DNA from: Scilla litardierei
Lineage: Eukaryota > Streptophyta > Magnoliopsida > Asparagales > Asparagaceae
Assembly: GCA_030789695.1 (NCBI GenBank)
Contig: CM061135.1
Location: forward strand, 113,282,301 to 113,346,300
DNA: 64,000 nt
Direction: 5' to 3'
Positions within the stretch are counted from its first letter, which is position 1, and each line of letters opens with the position of its first letter. The notes below the pieces were generated by a model. The model was not told the DNA's origin. It saw only the letters and a program-made list of their open reading frames with translations, and did no database searches. Of the stretch, positions 1 through 10,965 are shown one piece after another. The position numbers and the translations under genes are program-made.

Positions 1-2413
1 CTCCTCCCGCCCATCGCGGCCCCTCAGCAGCCCGCAACCGCTGCCCACGGCGCCGACCGGCCTCCTCTTATCTGCCCGTCACCGGAAACTGCCGCGACAG
101 GCCGCTCATCTTGTGCCTACCACCCTCGCAGCCATCCCAAGCTGCTGATCCTGCTGCCTCACGTCTTCCCCCAGTGTGGCCCGCACCGTCCAACTACTCG
201 TCGCTCCGGCGGGCTTCTTCCTCCTCGAACCAGGCCGAACACCCCCACACCCTCTTCTAAAACTGCTGAGCGCCGACCCTCACCATCTCCGGATTCTCTC
301 CCATCACCGAGCCTGGCCGGTGCTCCCTTGCCCACCGTCGGAACAGATGCTGCCATGAGAACAACTCCCCGCGAGCAAGCGAGCAACGTGAACAATTAGG
401 CAAGTACTTTACGTACACGTTAATAGTAGGTGTGTATGATACGCATATTATTATGCAAGGGTGGACCACGTGAACGGTTTGTGGACTTCAATCATTATAT
501 AGGTATAGTTATATAAGCTTATTATATTATGATATGTGAGAATTGGTCACAGTTTAATTTTGTAAGTTATATTACATCTGTAAGTTATCTAACATCATAC
601 AACTTATAATATTGGGTTTGTTTGATAACAGTACAATGATTAGTAAGACTTTAATGTTATTAGCTGAATCGCGATTAACTTAAATAACACGAATCCATGT
701 CGCAGATAAGATACGGTTCCCTTGCAACCCGTTACCGTTTCCGAGTCGACGCCGTTACCTTACCCGATACCGAAATCCAACTCCTGACGTCGCTACCCGA
801 CGTCAGTGTAGCTTTCGCACCGTGTTGAGGTAATGTTTTGCACTCTTAGGACCCCCCAACCCAACCCTGTTTAAACAAGATAAAAATCGGTATTCTGGTT
901 GTCTGATAATTCACTAATGAAGATAACTTAAATTGGGACTGTAGGCTGGTGACCCAAAGCGGGCCCAGTTAATCTGGCTTATATTATGACGTTGCCTGTG
1001 GATGTTAGAGTGCATGATTGTGATGATAGGATTATCATACAGGTTCTGTAGATCCGTTGGTTGACCCAGACCCTGCTGGACTACATCCTTGTCGGAATCT
1101 TTCAGGCAAGGAATGAGACTTTAGTTACTGCTTTTATACTTTTCTAGAATTGATGTTAGAACTGCTAGATTTATTTCTGCAAAATACTTGAAAATGATCA
1201 CATGTTACTTTCTGCTCGAACCCACTTTTAAAATGCAACTTAAACCTCACATGCTAATTAATAAGCCGGACATTATAATTGCGTGGATCTTTGTAGAAGA
1301 TCACTGGCGTGGGCCTCTCCTATACGGAGGTTGGCACTACTCTTGTGGAGCGTCTGCTGGATAGCCCAGAGACGGCTCGCTTACGGACTTGTGGAACGTT
1401 TGCTGGCTCGTCCAGGAATGTCTCACTTATGGATAGTTAATCGATGACGGGGGGTGACCATTGAGAACTGGTGCTCCCCAGCTTTGGCTCACCCGTGACT
1501 GGTGCGCTCCGGTATGATACGTAGTATCATTCATGATTAATGATTTGTTTCGGATCGACGACGGGGGTGACCATTGAGAACTGGTGCTCCCCAGCTTTGG
1601 TTCACCCGTGACTGGTGCGCTCCGGTATGATACACCGTATCATTCGTGATCCTTGTCTTGTCTCGTGTCTAGATGGAGCGTTTGTTGGCTCGTGTCCATA
1701 ACACAAACGACTCGCGGGTGGGGTAGGACAAAAGAGTCTAGCTGGGCCTGGGGGGGTAGCTCCCCTCCCGCCTACGCAGCTTGAGTCCTTAGGCTTTATC
1801 TTTGTATCGCAGTTGGTGCACTCCTGTTTGCTTCGCAGGGATGCATTCCGGTCATTTGACCTTTTCTAGACTTGGACAATCTGACCAGATGGACACCCCT
1901 GGCAGATTGATAGAACTACATGAACAACTCTTAGACGATCTGACTAGATGGACACCCCTAGCAGATCGATTAGAATAACCATTACTTGTTTCCTGCTTTC
2001 TAGAACTGCCTGTGTAGTTGTCTTTTAAATTCCATTCAGAAACTGCTAGAATTGTATAACTGCATTAACTTATGGTCTCATTAGTTCGTTGCTGACATGT
2101 GTTTTTGCACATGTCTCAGACTTGTCAGGGCTGCCACAACCCGAGGATCCCCCGCAGACTCTTTACTCTTTAGTTGCCTCCGGTACGTACAGTTTTAGTC
2201 TTTATGTTAAACTCTTTGTTGGTTACCTTTTGTGTTTGGATAATATCTCTTTACTGCTATTTCTATTGTTTCATGCTAAATCATTTGATCGGACCTCCCC
2301 TCCGCATAATAACTTGTCATGGACGCTTATTGGACCTCGAGCCTCAACGGCTCTAGTCCATGCGGGGCTGGCCATGCCTCGCTGCTCAATCTTTTGGGAA
2401 GCGGGGCGTGACA
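1..2413 (+). repeat. RT1 5' LTR, 3' portion
   Basis: This is the last 2.4 kb of the 5' LTR. It ends at GGGGCGTGACA (2403-2413), matching the LTR end of RT6 (GGGGCATG). The first ~350 bases are GC-rich and rich in CCG/CTC, giving proline/serine-rich spurious ORFs; further on it becomes AT-rich. Differences from 6001-8082 are mostly one-base changes in G or C run length. Confidence 0.85.
1446..1640 (+). repeat. Internal tandem duplications of the RT1 LTR
   Basis: A unit of about 113 bp, containing CCATTGAGAACTGGTGCTCC and ending near CGGTATGATAC, occurs twice in tandem (second copy from about 1560). A second tandem pair with a period near 60 bp, built on AGATGGACACCCCT, lies at about 1876-1975. 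Both are present in the 3' LTR (7446-7640 and 7876-7975), so they predate insertion. Confidence 0.8.
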
Positions 2414-2420
2414 GTTTTTG

Positions 2421-2438
2421 TGGTGGCCCATGCAGGTC
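2421..2438 (+). other. RT1 primer-binding-site candidate
   Basis: TGGTGGCCCATGCAGGTC begins with the TGG expected opposite a tRNA CCA end, 7 nt after the LTR. The same string follows the RT6 5' LTR at 56551. It is not the usual initiator-Met site TGGTATCAGAGC, and I cannot assign the tRNA. Confidence 0.4.
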
Positions 2439-4887
2439 TTGATCGAATGATTTATCGAAACAATAGCGTTGCAGTAACTATTCAAACAACCAACAATATT
2501 CGAGTCTGACATAAGTTGGTTAGGTTTAGACTAGTTCCTTGGCCCCCCTCTAGTTTGGATTTGAGTGAGAATACATGAATAAGATGAAGTTTTAAGTGAT
2601 GTATTTATTACACATCGGATAGTTATAAGGTTGGATTCTCGACTTGACAAGGAACCATGGAAGTGAGAACATTGAATCGAGAGAATGAGGTCGACTCTTA
2701 GTATGCTGCTCATGATAGAAGTATGGTGATTAGAAGCCTTGTTTTAACGACTAAATGCGTAGGCCTATATCGATCAAGCGAACTGTTAGGAAACGGATAT
2801 TATGAGCATATTTATATATAAGCCGAGTAGCAACAGTATAACCTGGGTTTTGCAAAGTTCGAGGATGGCGACGTGGATGAAGTAAATAATATGATCATTA
2901 GAGTTGAACAGAAGAAAATTCAGAGTGATAATGTGATGACGAGGTTGATCTTATGATGGATTGTATAAGATTGACAACATGATCTGTTTTGGACACAGTG
3001 ATTTAAAGGAATTAAGGATCTTAGGAACGTCATGGGAGTTTCAAAGTCGACCGTTCGAACGCATACGCATCGAGTGCGTACTGATCACTGGATTCCAGTT
3101 ACAGCCTACGAAATGGTGAAAGGCGATGACTTCTCCAGATCATGTGGGTGGATTATAGTCAACAGTGACTAGCAGTTAAGTGTCAATAAAAATTCTAGAT
3201 CAAGTCAAGTGAGCATGTTTGGTTTTACGAGTGCTCAATGATCAGGAAATATGGGAAAAGAGTTAGTAGATTGCCTTGGATGTTTGGATTGAAAAGGAAA
3301 TCGTAAGTAAGTCTGACGCCTGAAAATCTAGAATTGGTTGGTAGTTTCACTTTACCGATCCCTAGAGGCAGCTGAGCCAAGAACCAATTGAAGCGGAGGA
3401 CAACAGGATCATTATAACAGGTTCTCATGAACGGGCTTTTTGAGTTGGAAATTTTATGGGTGTTTAAAATGATTGGGACTAGCCAATTAGGGGTTGATTA
3501 GTTGGAGGTTGTTTAACCACCCTAGAGGTCAAATATTGGAAGTGTCTGCACATTAGAGCCTTTTGTTTGTTCTGCCTTCCACGTAGATCCATGAGGAGGA
3601 TTACCTGACTCGTGTGAATAAATATCATTATCGGGCATGCTTAGTATTATTACTTAGGTATATGCGAGCTTATGGATGAATAATGAAATATGTGTATTGC
3701 GATGAATGTAATGATTATGTGTATATAGTACATTAATAAGTATAGATACTCATGTAAGATAATAGGTGTGAATATATAATGCATGTGAATACATATAAGT
3801 CTTAGTGTTCCCTCGAGTACGAGAGGACATGCTTATAGATACTAGGATAAGAATGTGTTGCGTGATTGTATATACGTATATATGGATAAGTATGAATTAC
3901 GTGTTCTGATGTGTGAATGATTGTATAGTGATGTCTAGCTACTTACTAAGGCTACATATGATGAGTCGTGTCATATAGATATATAGGAGTGTGTGTATAA
4001 GTACATAGATTGTATATTGTTTGGTATGTATCTTGGAGTCTCACTCGAGAGCGAGTGAGTATGCTCAGTAAGTATTTTATAATGTAATTGTGGTTTGTGG
4101 ATGTGTGTATAGTGTTATATATATCCGTGCATGATAGGATATGGTGGATGTAGTTATATAGGTGTTTGTGCTGGGTTACGCTACGCACCTGGACGTGCGT
4201 AGCTACACCATATATAGATACAGGTTTATTCTATAGTTATGAATGAAGGGTTTACATTTTTGAATGAGTATGTGTTAGTTAAACTAGGAGTGAAATGTGC
4301 TATATGTATAGTTATTAGGCTGGATGCATTGTGTTTGTAGGAATAGATTAACATGATAGTGTGATTATGTATTGCTTGTAATAAGAAATTGTTTGTCAAT
4401 TGGTGTTGTGGCGAATAGTTATAATATAGCTAAGTATTATTGTTATGATTGATGTGTTGAATGTATACTAGGGGATATACCTTTTATAGGTTATATTGAG
4501 TAGATATATGTATTTTTCGGTTTTAAATTCGTGATGAATTTAAATACCCTGGTTAGTATATGTGTACTATATGTATAATACAATGGTTGTATATGATGGG
4601 GTGATTATTGAATGTTGGAATATGATTGTGCGTATGTATGGATGTGCGGAGGCACTTCCATGAGTTAGAAATGTATGCGTGAATAATATTAACCTAGCTA
4701 TAAGTACAAGATATAATGGTTGGGAAACAATTGATGTATACTATTACTGAGCATGTATATAGGATAGATGTATTATGTTATATGTTGGTGAAGTACTGTG
4801 CTAGGAATGATCGGGGTAGTTACTATAGTTAACTAGATGAGTCTAACCATGCCTGAAATTAAGAAAGTCCGAGGACGGACTTTATTC
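2439..4887 (+). other. RT1 non-coding interior
   Basis: About 2.4 kb with no ORF over 120 codons and no gag, RT or integrase motif. From about 3640 it is AT-rich with many ATGTATA/TATATG runs. Three short inverted repeats stand out: CTCG-AGTA-CGAG at 3812-3823, TCACTCG-AGAG-CGAGTGA at 4041-4058, and a 9-bp-arm hairpin GCTACGCAC/GTGCGTAGC at 4180-4203. No function can be assigned. Confidence 0.6.
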
Positions 4888-4901
4888 TAAGGTGGGGAGG
4901 A
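4888..4901 (+). other. RT1 polypurine tract
   Basis: TAAGGTGGGGAGGA directly precedes the TGTAACGGCC start of the 3' LTR, the position of the plus-strand primer. Confidence 0.75.
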
Positions 4902-7900
4902 TGTAACGGCCTGTTTTCGGACCAATTTGAATTTGTGTGTGTGCACAGCAATTAGGTCTGTGCGTAAAGTGATTTGGTCTGTGTGCATAGCAGATGTCGT
5001 CTGTGCACGCAGTAGGACCCTAGAACCTTGCTTGAACCTATAGATAGCCTCCGTGACTCGTGTCCGACTTGGGAACACGTGTCAACCCAAGCCAACACCT
5101 CGTTCACACTGGAATTGCTATATGCACCGACCGTGTTGAACAACACGCTATACACGCAAATCCACGGGCGATTCTGAGACAAACCACACGTACATGACAG
5201 TACTTATGCCAGGAACCTGTAGGCGACCCCCGTAGACCAGTGAGACCCCGCGTGCACGAACAGAACGCGTATCTCGGCAGTATCACGCGTATTGATCCGA
5301 TACGGCATTTTCCGCTGTATCAGCATAACCAGACCCAACCAACCCCGCACACATGTGCACTTGGGTGTCTCGGAGCTCTGTGCATGCCCCGGACCCATGG
5401 CCTCAATGCACATGCACGTAACGCACATGCAAACCCTAGGTTTCACTTTGATTTATCCCCAAATAATTAGTTAATAATAAGTTACATCTGAATAATTGGT
5501 TCAGCCCACTTTTTTCTCTCCATGACCGCGCACACACACAGGTGAGAGAGAGAGGTACCGGCTTATTTTCTTTAAAAACAATTTTTTTTACCTAAGACCT
5601 ATAACCCTAGGTCACCCACATAGTCTTCACGTGCTGTCTCTTGAACCCTCACCCATTCATTTTAGAAACCCTAGGTATACATGTAAATATACCTAATATG
5701 GGACCCACGCCCTACAGCCTTTTTGAACCCTAGTCGTTTTAAACCACAACCTAGGCAATTTATTTCACAGAGCTGCTCCTCATCGCGATGTCTATTGCGC
5801 CGCCACCCGCTCTTCTACATTCGACGTCGCCTCCTCCCATCAAGACCACCCTGTCCCTGCCCCGACCAGCCCCCGTCGGACTTCCTCCCGACCAAACCCG
5901 GGTCCCGCCGCCGCCTGTGATCAAGACCCACGCGCGGCAACTTCTGCGCGTTTCTCCCCGCCCGAGACCCCGACGCCGGCGCCCCCCTCAATCCTCCGAC
6001 CTCCTCCCGCCATCGCGGCCCCTCAGCAGCCCGCAACCGCTGCCACGGCGCCGACCGGGCCTCCTCTTATCTGCCCGTCACCGAAAACTGCCGCGACAGG
6101 CCCGCTCATCTTGTGCCTACCACCCTCGCAGCCATCCCAAGCTGCTGATCCTGCTGCCTCACGTCTTCCCCAGTGTGGCCGCACCGGTCCAACTACTCAT
6201 CGCTCCGGCGGCTTCTTCCTCCTCGAACCAGGCCGAACACCCCCACACCCTCTTCTAAAACTGCTGAGCGCCGACCCTCACCATCTCCGGATTCTCTCCC
6301 ATCACCGAGCCTGGCCGGTGCTCCCCTTGCCACCGTCGGAACAGATGCTGCCATGAGAACAACTCCCCGCGAGCAAGCGAGCAACGTGAACAATTAGGCA
6401 AGTACTTTACGTACACGTTAATAGTAGGTGTGTATGATACGCATATTATTATGCAAGGGGTGGACCACTGTGAACGGTTTGTGGACTTCAATCATTATAT
6501 AGGTATAGTTATATAAGCTTATTATATTATGATATGTGAGAATTGGTCACAGTTTAATTTTGTAAGTTATATTACATCTGTAAGTTATCTAACATCATAC
6601 AACTTATAATATTGGGTTTGTTTGATAACAGTACAATGATTAGTAAGACTTTAATGTTATTAGCTGAATCGCGATTAACTTAAATAACACGAATCCATGT
6701 CGCAGATAAGATACGGTTCCCTTGCAACCCGTTACCGGTTTCCGAGTCGACGCCGTTACCTTACCCGATACCGAAATCCAACTCCTGACGTCGCTACCCG
6801 ACGTCAGTGTAGCTTTCGCACCGTGTTGAGGTAATGTTTTGCACTCTTAGGACCCCCAACCCAACCCTGTTAAACAAGATAAAAATCGGTATTCTGGTTG
6901 TCTGATAATTCACTAATGAAGATAACTTAAATTGGGACTGTAGGCTGGTGACCCAAAGCGGGGCCCAGTTAATCTGGCTTATATTATGACGTTGCCTGTG
7001 GATGTTAGAGTGCATGATTGTGATGATAGGATTATCATACAGGTTCTGTAGATCCGTTGGTTGACCCAGACCCTGCTGGACTACATCCTTGTCGGAATCT
7101 TTCAGGCAAGGAATGAGACTTTAGTTACTGCTTTTATACTTTTCTAGAATTGATGTTAGAACTGCTAGATTTATTTCTGCAAAATACTTGAAAATGATCA
7201 CATGTTACTTTCTGCTCGAACCCACTTTTAAAATGCAACTTAAACCTCACATGCTAATTAATAAGCCGGACATTATAATTGCGTGGATCTTTGTAGAAGA
7301 TCACTGGCGTGGGCCTCTCCTATACGGAGGTTGGCACTACTCTTGTGGGAGCGTCTGCTGGATAGCCCAGAGACGGCTCGCTTACGGACTTGTGGAACGT
7401 TTGCTGGCTCGTCCAGGAATGTCTCACTTATGGATAGTTAATCGATGACGGGGGTGACCATTGAGAACTGGTGCTCCCCAGCTTTGGCTCACCCGTGACT
7501 GGTGCGCTCCGGTATGATACGTAGTATCATTCATGATTAATGATTTGTTTCGGATCGACGACGGGGGTGACCATTGAGAACTGGTGCTCCCCAGCTTTGG
7601 TTCACCCGTGACTGGTGCGCTCCGGTATGATACACCGTATCATTCGTGATCCTTGTCTTGTCTCGTGTCTAGATGGAGCGTTTGTTGGCTCGTGTCCATA
7701 ACACAAACGACTCGCGGGTGGGGGTAGGACAAAAGAGTCTAGCTGGGCCTGGGGGGTAGCTCCCCTCCGCCTACGCAGCTTGAGTCCTTAGGCTTTATCT
7801 TTGTATCGCAGTTGGTGCACTCCTGTTTGCTTCGCAGGGATGCATTCCGGTCATTTGACCTTTTCTAGACTTGGACAATCTGACCAGATGGACACCCCTG

Positions 7901-8082
7901 GCAGATTGATAGAACTACATGAACAACTCTTAGACGATCTGACTAGATGGACACCCCTAGCAGATCGATTAGAATAACCATTACTTGTTTCCTGCTTTCT
8001 AGAACTGCCTGTGTAGTTGTCTTTTAAATTCCATTCAGAACTGCTAGAATTGTATAACTGCATTAACTTATGGTCTCATTAG
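4902..8082 (+). repeat. RT1 3' LTR, truncated at its 3' end
   Basis: It begins TGTAACGGCC after the polypurine tract. From 6001 on it matches the 5' LTR copy. The match stops at 8082 (equivalent to 2084), so the last ~330 bases are missing and RT2 sequence follows at once. GC-rich sequence at about 5780-6380 sits roughly 0.9-1.5 kb into the LTR. Confidence 0.85.
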
Positions 8083-8635
8083 CCAAGGGCTTGATTCTAG
8101 GTCATCCATCTCATCCCTAGGCTTCCATTGCTGGTCATCTTCTTGAAGCTAGGGTTTGGTGACTCTTCCTCCATCAAAATCCTCTTTGCCCTAATTTGGT
8201 AATAAATCTCAAGGCATAGGTATTTTGTTGGTAAGCATTTCATTTCAGTTATATTTGAATTGTATACTCTCGGTTGTGAGAGGTTTTGCGTGATCCCGGG
8301 TTGTGGGAGTCACGGTCATCGATTGTAGGTCGATTGCACTTGTGAGATTTTCGCAAGTGTTCATATTGGAAATCTTGAGTTAGGGTTTCTAACTCAAGTA
8401 TCCGGAAGGGATCCGGGTGGTTGGGACGTAGGATCACCGGGAACAAGTCGGGGAGACTTGGGTGGATCCGAACCCATTAATCCATTGTGTTTGCGTTTGC
8501 ATTAATTCTTGATTGTAGTTATTCCGCAACGTTGTTTGTTAATTGCACGATAATTAGGAATAACTCTCCTTATTATTTAAAAGTACTATTCACCCCCCCT
8601 CTAGTACATGTGCAGTAGCTTCCCAGGGCACTACA
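8083..8635 (+). repeat. RT2 5' LTR remnant
   Basis: It corresponds to 13423-13975, the last third of the 3' LTR, and ends CTACA just before the primer site. The missing 5' ~1.18 kb includes the palindrome array. The break follows a shared AG dinucleotide (8081-8082 and 13421-13422). Confidence 0.9.
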
Positions 8636-8637
8636 AT

Positions 8638-8649
8638 TGGTATCAGAGC
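8638..8649 (+). other. RT2 primer binding site (tRNA-Met)
   Basis: TGGTATCAGAGC lies 2 nt after the LTR end. This is the classic initiator-methionine tRNA site of plant Copia elements. Confidence 0.9.
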
Positions 8650-8685
8650 CAAGTACAAAGCTACACATAGCCAAAGTTGAGAGCT

Positions 8686-10965
8686 ATGACGAACAACGAC
8701 TACAACGTCTTCAGGAACCGCGATGGAGCTTCTTCAGTTATGGAAGGACTATCCTCCGTCAGGCCTCCACACTTCAACGGTACCAACTACGGGTACTGGA
8801 AATGCCGGATGCAAATTTTCCTCCGGAGCGCTTCACTATGGAGAGCCACCATGACGGAGTATGTCGAGCCTTCCGAAGAAGATTTCGCGAAGTGGACTCC
8901 CGCGGAGGTCGCCGCGGAAGTAGCCAATGCCAAGGCAATGAATGCCTTGAATTGTGCGTTGGAGCCCGAGGACTTCAACAAGATATGCACATGTAAGAGT
9001 GCATATCAAATATGGAACCAACTCCTCATATTGCACGAAGGATCGAGTACGATAAAAGATTCTAAACTCGTCGTTGCTAATAAAGAATTTGAGTTGTTTC
9101 ATATGGAGCAGGGCGAAACAATGAAGGAATATTACGCTCGCTTCGTGGATATATCAAACGACTTGGAAGCTCTTGGGAAGGTCTATACCCAAAAGGAGAA
9201 AGTCGCGAAGATTATCGACGGTCTTCCATCACATTGGGAAAAGCGTACCTACGCCATCGAGGAAGGTAACGACATGAATAAATATACCGTCACACAACTA
9301 ATGGGTACATTGTTGTCTTACGAGGTACGCAAGGATAGTAAGATCCGAATGAAGGAAAAGATGAAAGCGTACTTGAAGCAAGATGAGCCAAAGAAAAAGA
9401 CGATTGCCTTCAAGGCCGCTCCATCTACCGATGATGAAGAATCGGAAGATGATTTGGACATGGAATCCATTGCCAGTATGGCAAGGAAGTTCGATCGATT
9501 CCTCCGAGAAGGTATATCTTTGAATAAATCTAAAGTTAGTTCGACTAATGCTTCTACTCTCGTGTGTTATAAATGCAACAAGCCAGGACACATCAAACCG
9601 GATTGTCCTCTCTACAAACACAAGGAAAAAGGGAAAGCATCGAAGTACGACAAGTCGAGAAAGTACAAGAAAGGACTTGTTGGCACATTCACCGACTCCG
9701 AAGAGGATTCCTCAAGTGGAGAGTCGGATGATGGAAGAGTGGAGAAAGCAAAACTTTGCTTCATGGCTAATGAGGCAAAAGTTCGAAAGTCCTCATTCGA
9801 TGATAGCGAGGATGAAAGCGAGGATGGTAGCGATGATGGAAGCGGAGAACCTACTATTGATGAAATGAGGTTAGCTAACCAAGAAATTTGGTCTAAATTT
9901 ACTAAATTAGTAGATAGATATAATAAGACCAAAAATGAACTTGTTAGCCTCCAAACCTCTCCTAAGTCTACCATCACCAACAATGACACCATTGTTGAGA
10001 CTCTCGCCAATGAGAAAGCAAGTTTGCTTACTCATAATGGCTTGTTGAGAAATGAGGTGAAGTCCCTCAAATCTCAACTTGAGCATGTTTGTGTTGCAGA
10101 TTCGGATGAACATGTGATAGCGGATTTGACGTCTCAAAACTCAACTTTGAGTATTGAGAATAAGAATCTCAAATCACGTGTTTATGCACTCACATCGCAA
10201 GTATCCACTTTGGATGCTTCTTTGCATTCTCTCAAAGAGAAGTATGAGTGCACGTTAGGCCGTATCAATGATTTCAATAAAGGTAAGGGCCATTTGGATA
10301 ATATCCTAAATGACTTACTTCCGGCCAAACACCACATTGGCTTGGGGTATAAGATGGAAGACTCATCCAAATCGCCTACCACCTTTGTTAGGCCGACATC
10401 CGATGCCTCGACGAGTGGGAGCAAACACCTCATTGGTAGTTCTCCTACCAATGGTGCTTCCACTTCGTACACACACCCGATTGGAAAGAAACCCACTTTG
10501 GGTAGACCTCCAAAGAGGGGTCATGCATTTTTGTACTCACATGCTAGGCCACGTAGGAACACACATCCTACTCCACCGGTGCATGCTTATAATGATTTTT
10601 ATGCTCCGCACCCACGAGCACGTGTAAACACTCATATGAGACACCCACATGCACGTAATCATGCTCATGCACATCCTAATGCTTATGTTCACACATCTAA
10701 TCCACATGTGAATGCCCTCTCTCATAATCATCCTTATGCATACACATCTCATGCTCCTAGGCCACATGCACCACATAGAAATCAACCTTTTGTGCATGCA
10801 ACCACTAGGAAGAGGATTCCCAAAATGTACACTATTTGGGGTCCCAAGAACACTAGCGATGATGCTATGAATGTTTATGTGCAATCCTATATTAATGATG
10901 TTATTTTGAATAATGATTATGTTGGAAAGTCAAGTTCCTCTTGGACTTGGTTTCCGAAGGGTTAG
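8686..10965 (+). CDS. gag: RT2 Gag polyprotein (Sirevirus type, long)
   Basis: An uninterrupted 759-residue ORF; the first ATG after the primer site is at 8686, reading MTNNDYNVFRNRDG. The N-terminal ~250 residues are a UBN2-type Copia Gag with FNGTNYGYWKCRM and an AYQIWNQL motif. A CCHC zinc knuckle (C294, C297, H302, C307; CYKCNKPGHIKPDC) binds nucleic acid. Next come an acidic serine-rich stretch (about 335-395) and a predicted coiled coil (about 430-545) ending in FNKGKGHL, a motif shared with the RT3 gag. The tail (about 613-708) is unusually histidine-rich: 19 His in about 93 residues. The protein would assemble the cytoplasmic particle. Retention of a clean ORF without pol suggests recent or ongoing activity with a helper; that is inference. 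Confidence 0.9.
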   Translation: MTNNDYNVFRNRDGASSVMEGLSSVRPPHFNGTNYGYWKCRMQIFLRSASLWRATMTEYVEPSEEDFAKWTPAEVAAEVANAKAMNALNCALEPEDFNKICTCKSAYQIWNQLLILHEGSSTIKDSKLVVANKEFELFHMEQGETMKEYYARFVDISNDLEALGKVYTQKEKVAKIIDGLPSHWEKRTYAIEEGNDMNKYTVTQLMGTLLSYEVRKDSKIRMKEKMKAYLKQDEPKKKTIAFKAAPSTDDEESEDDLDMESIASMARKFDRFLREGISLNKSKVSSTNASTLVCYKCNKPGHIKPDCPLYKHKEKGKASKYDKSRKYKKGLVGTFTDSEEDSSSGESDDGRVEKAKLCFMANEAKVRKSSFDDSEDESEDGSDDGSGEPTIDEMRLANQEIWSKFTKLVDRYNKTKNELVSLQTSPKSTITNNDTIVETLANEKASLLTHNGLLRNEVKSLKSQLEHVCVADSDEHVIADLTSQNSTLSIENKNLKSRVYALTSQVSTLDASLHSLKEKYECTLGRINDFNKGKGHLDNILNDLLPAKHHIGLGYKMEDSSKSPTTFVRPTSDASTSGSKHLIGSSPTNGASTSYTHPIGKKPTLGRPPKRGHAFLYSHARPRRNTHPTPPVHAYNDFYAPHPRARVNTHMRHPHARNHAHAHPNAYVHTSNPHVNALSHNHPYAYTSHAPRPHAPHRNQPFVHATTRKRIPKMYTIWGPKNTSDDAMNVYVQSYINDVILNNDYVGKSSSSWTWFPKG

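Larger units (their letters stand above)
1..8082 (+). mobile_element. RT1: large-LTR Gypsy-type element without coding interior
   Basis: Positions 1-2084 repeat nearly base for base at 6001-8082, which identifies two LTRs around a 2.5 kb interior. The right LTR opens TGTAACGGCC straight after a purine tract (AAGGTGGGGAGGA), which fixes the orientation as plus. No pol motif or long ORF is present inside, so it behaves like a LARD (large retrotransposon derivative). Start, tract and LTR end resemble RT6, suggesting the same broad Del/Tekay-like Gypsy group; that placement is inference. The 5' end lies outside the window and the 3' end is cut at 8082 by the junction with RT2. Confidence 0.8.

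Noticed and set aside
3640..4890. Organellar insertion suggested by AT-richness
   Set aside because: No organellar gene or RNA is recognised, and the stretch lies between matching LTRs of RT1.
5723..6397. Proline/serine/arginine-rich ORFs on both strands, with counterparts at 30067-31454 and 58655-59953
   Set aside because: They lie in GC/CT-rich LTR sequence, overlap in several frames, and have no domain or conserved start.
8249..8446. 65-codon ORF on the minus strand, identical at 13589-13786
   Set aside because: It is duplicated only because it lies in the two RT2 LTR segments; no domain.
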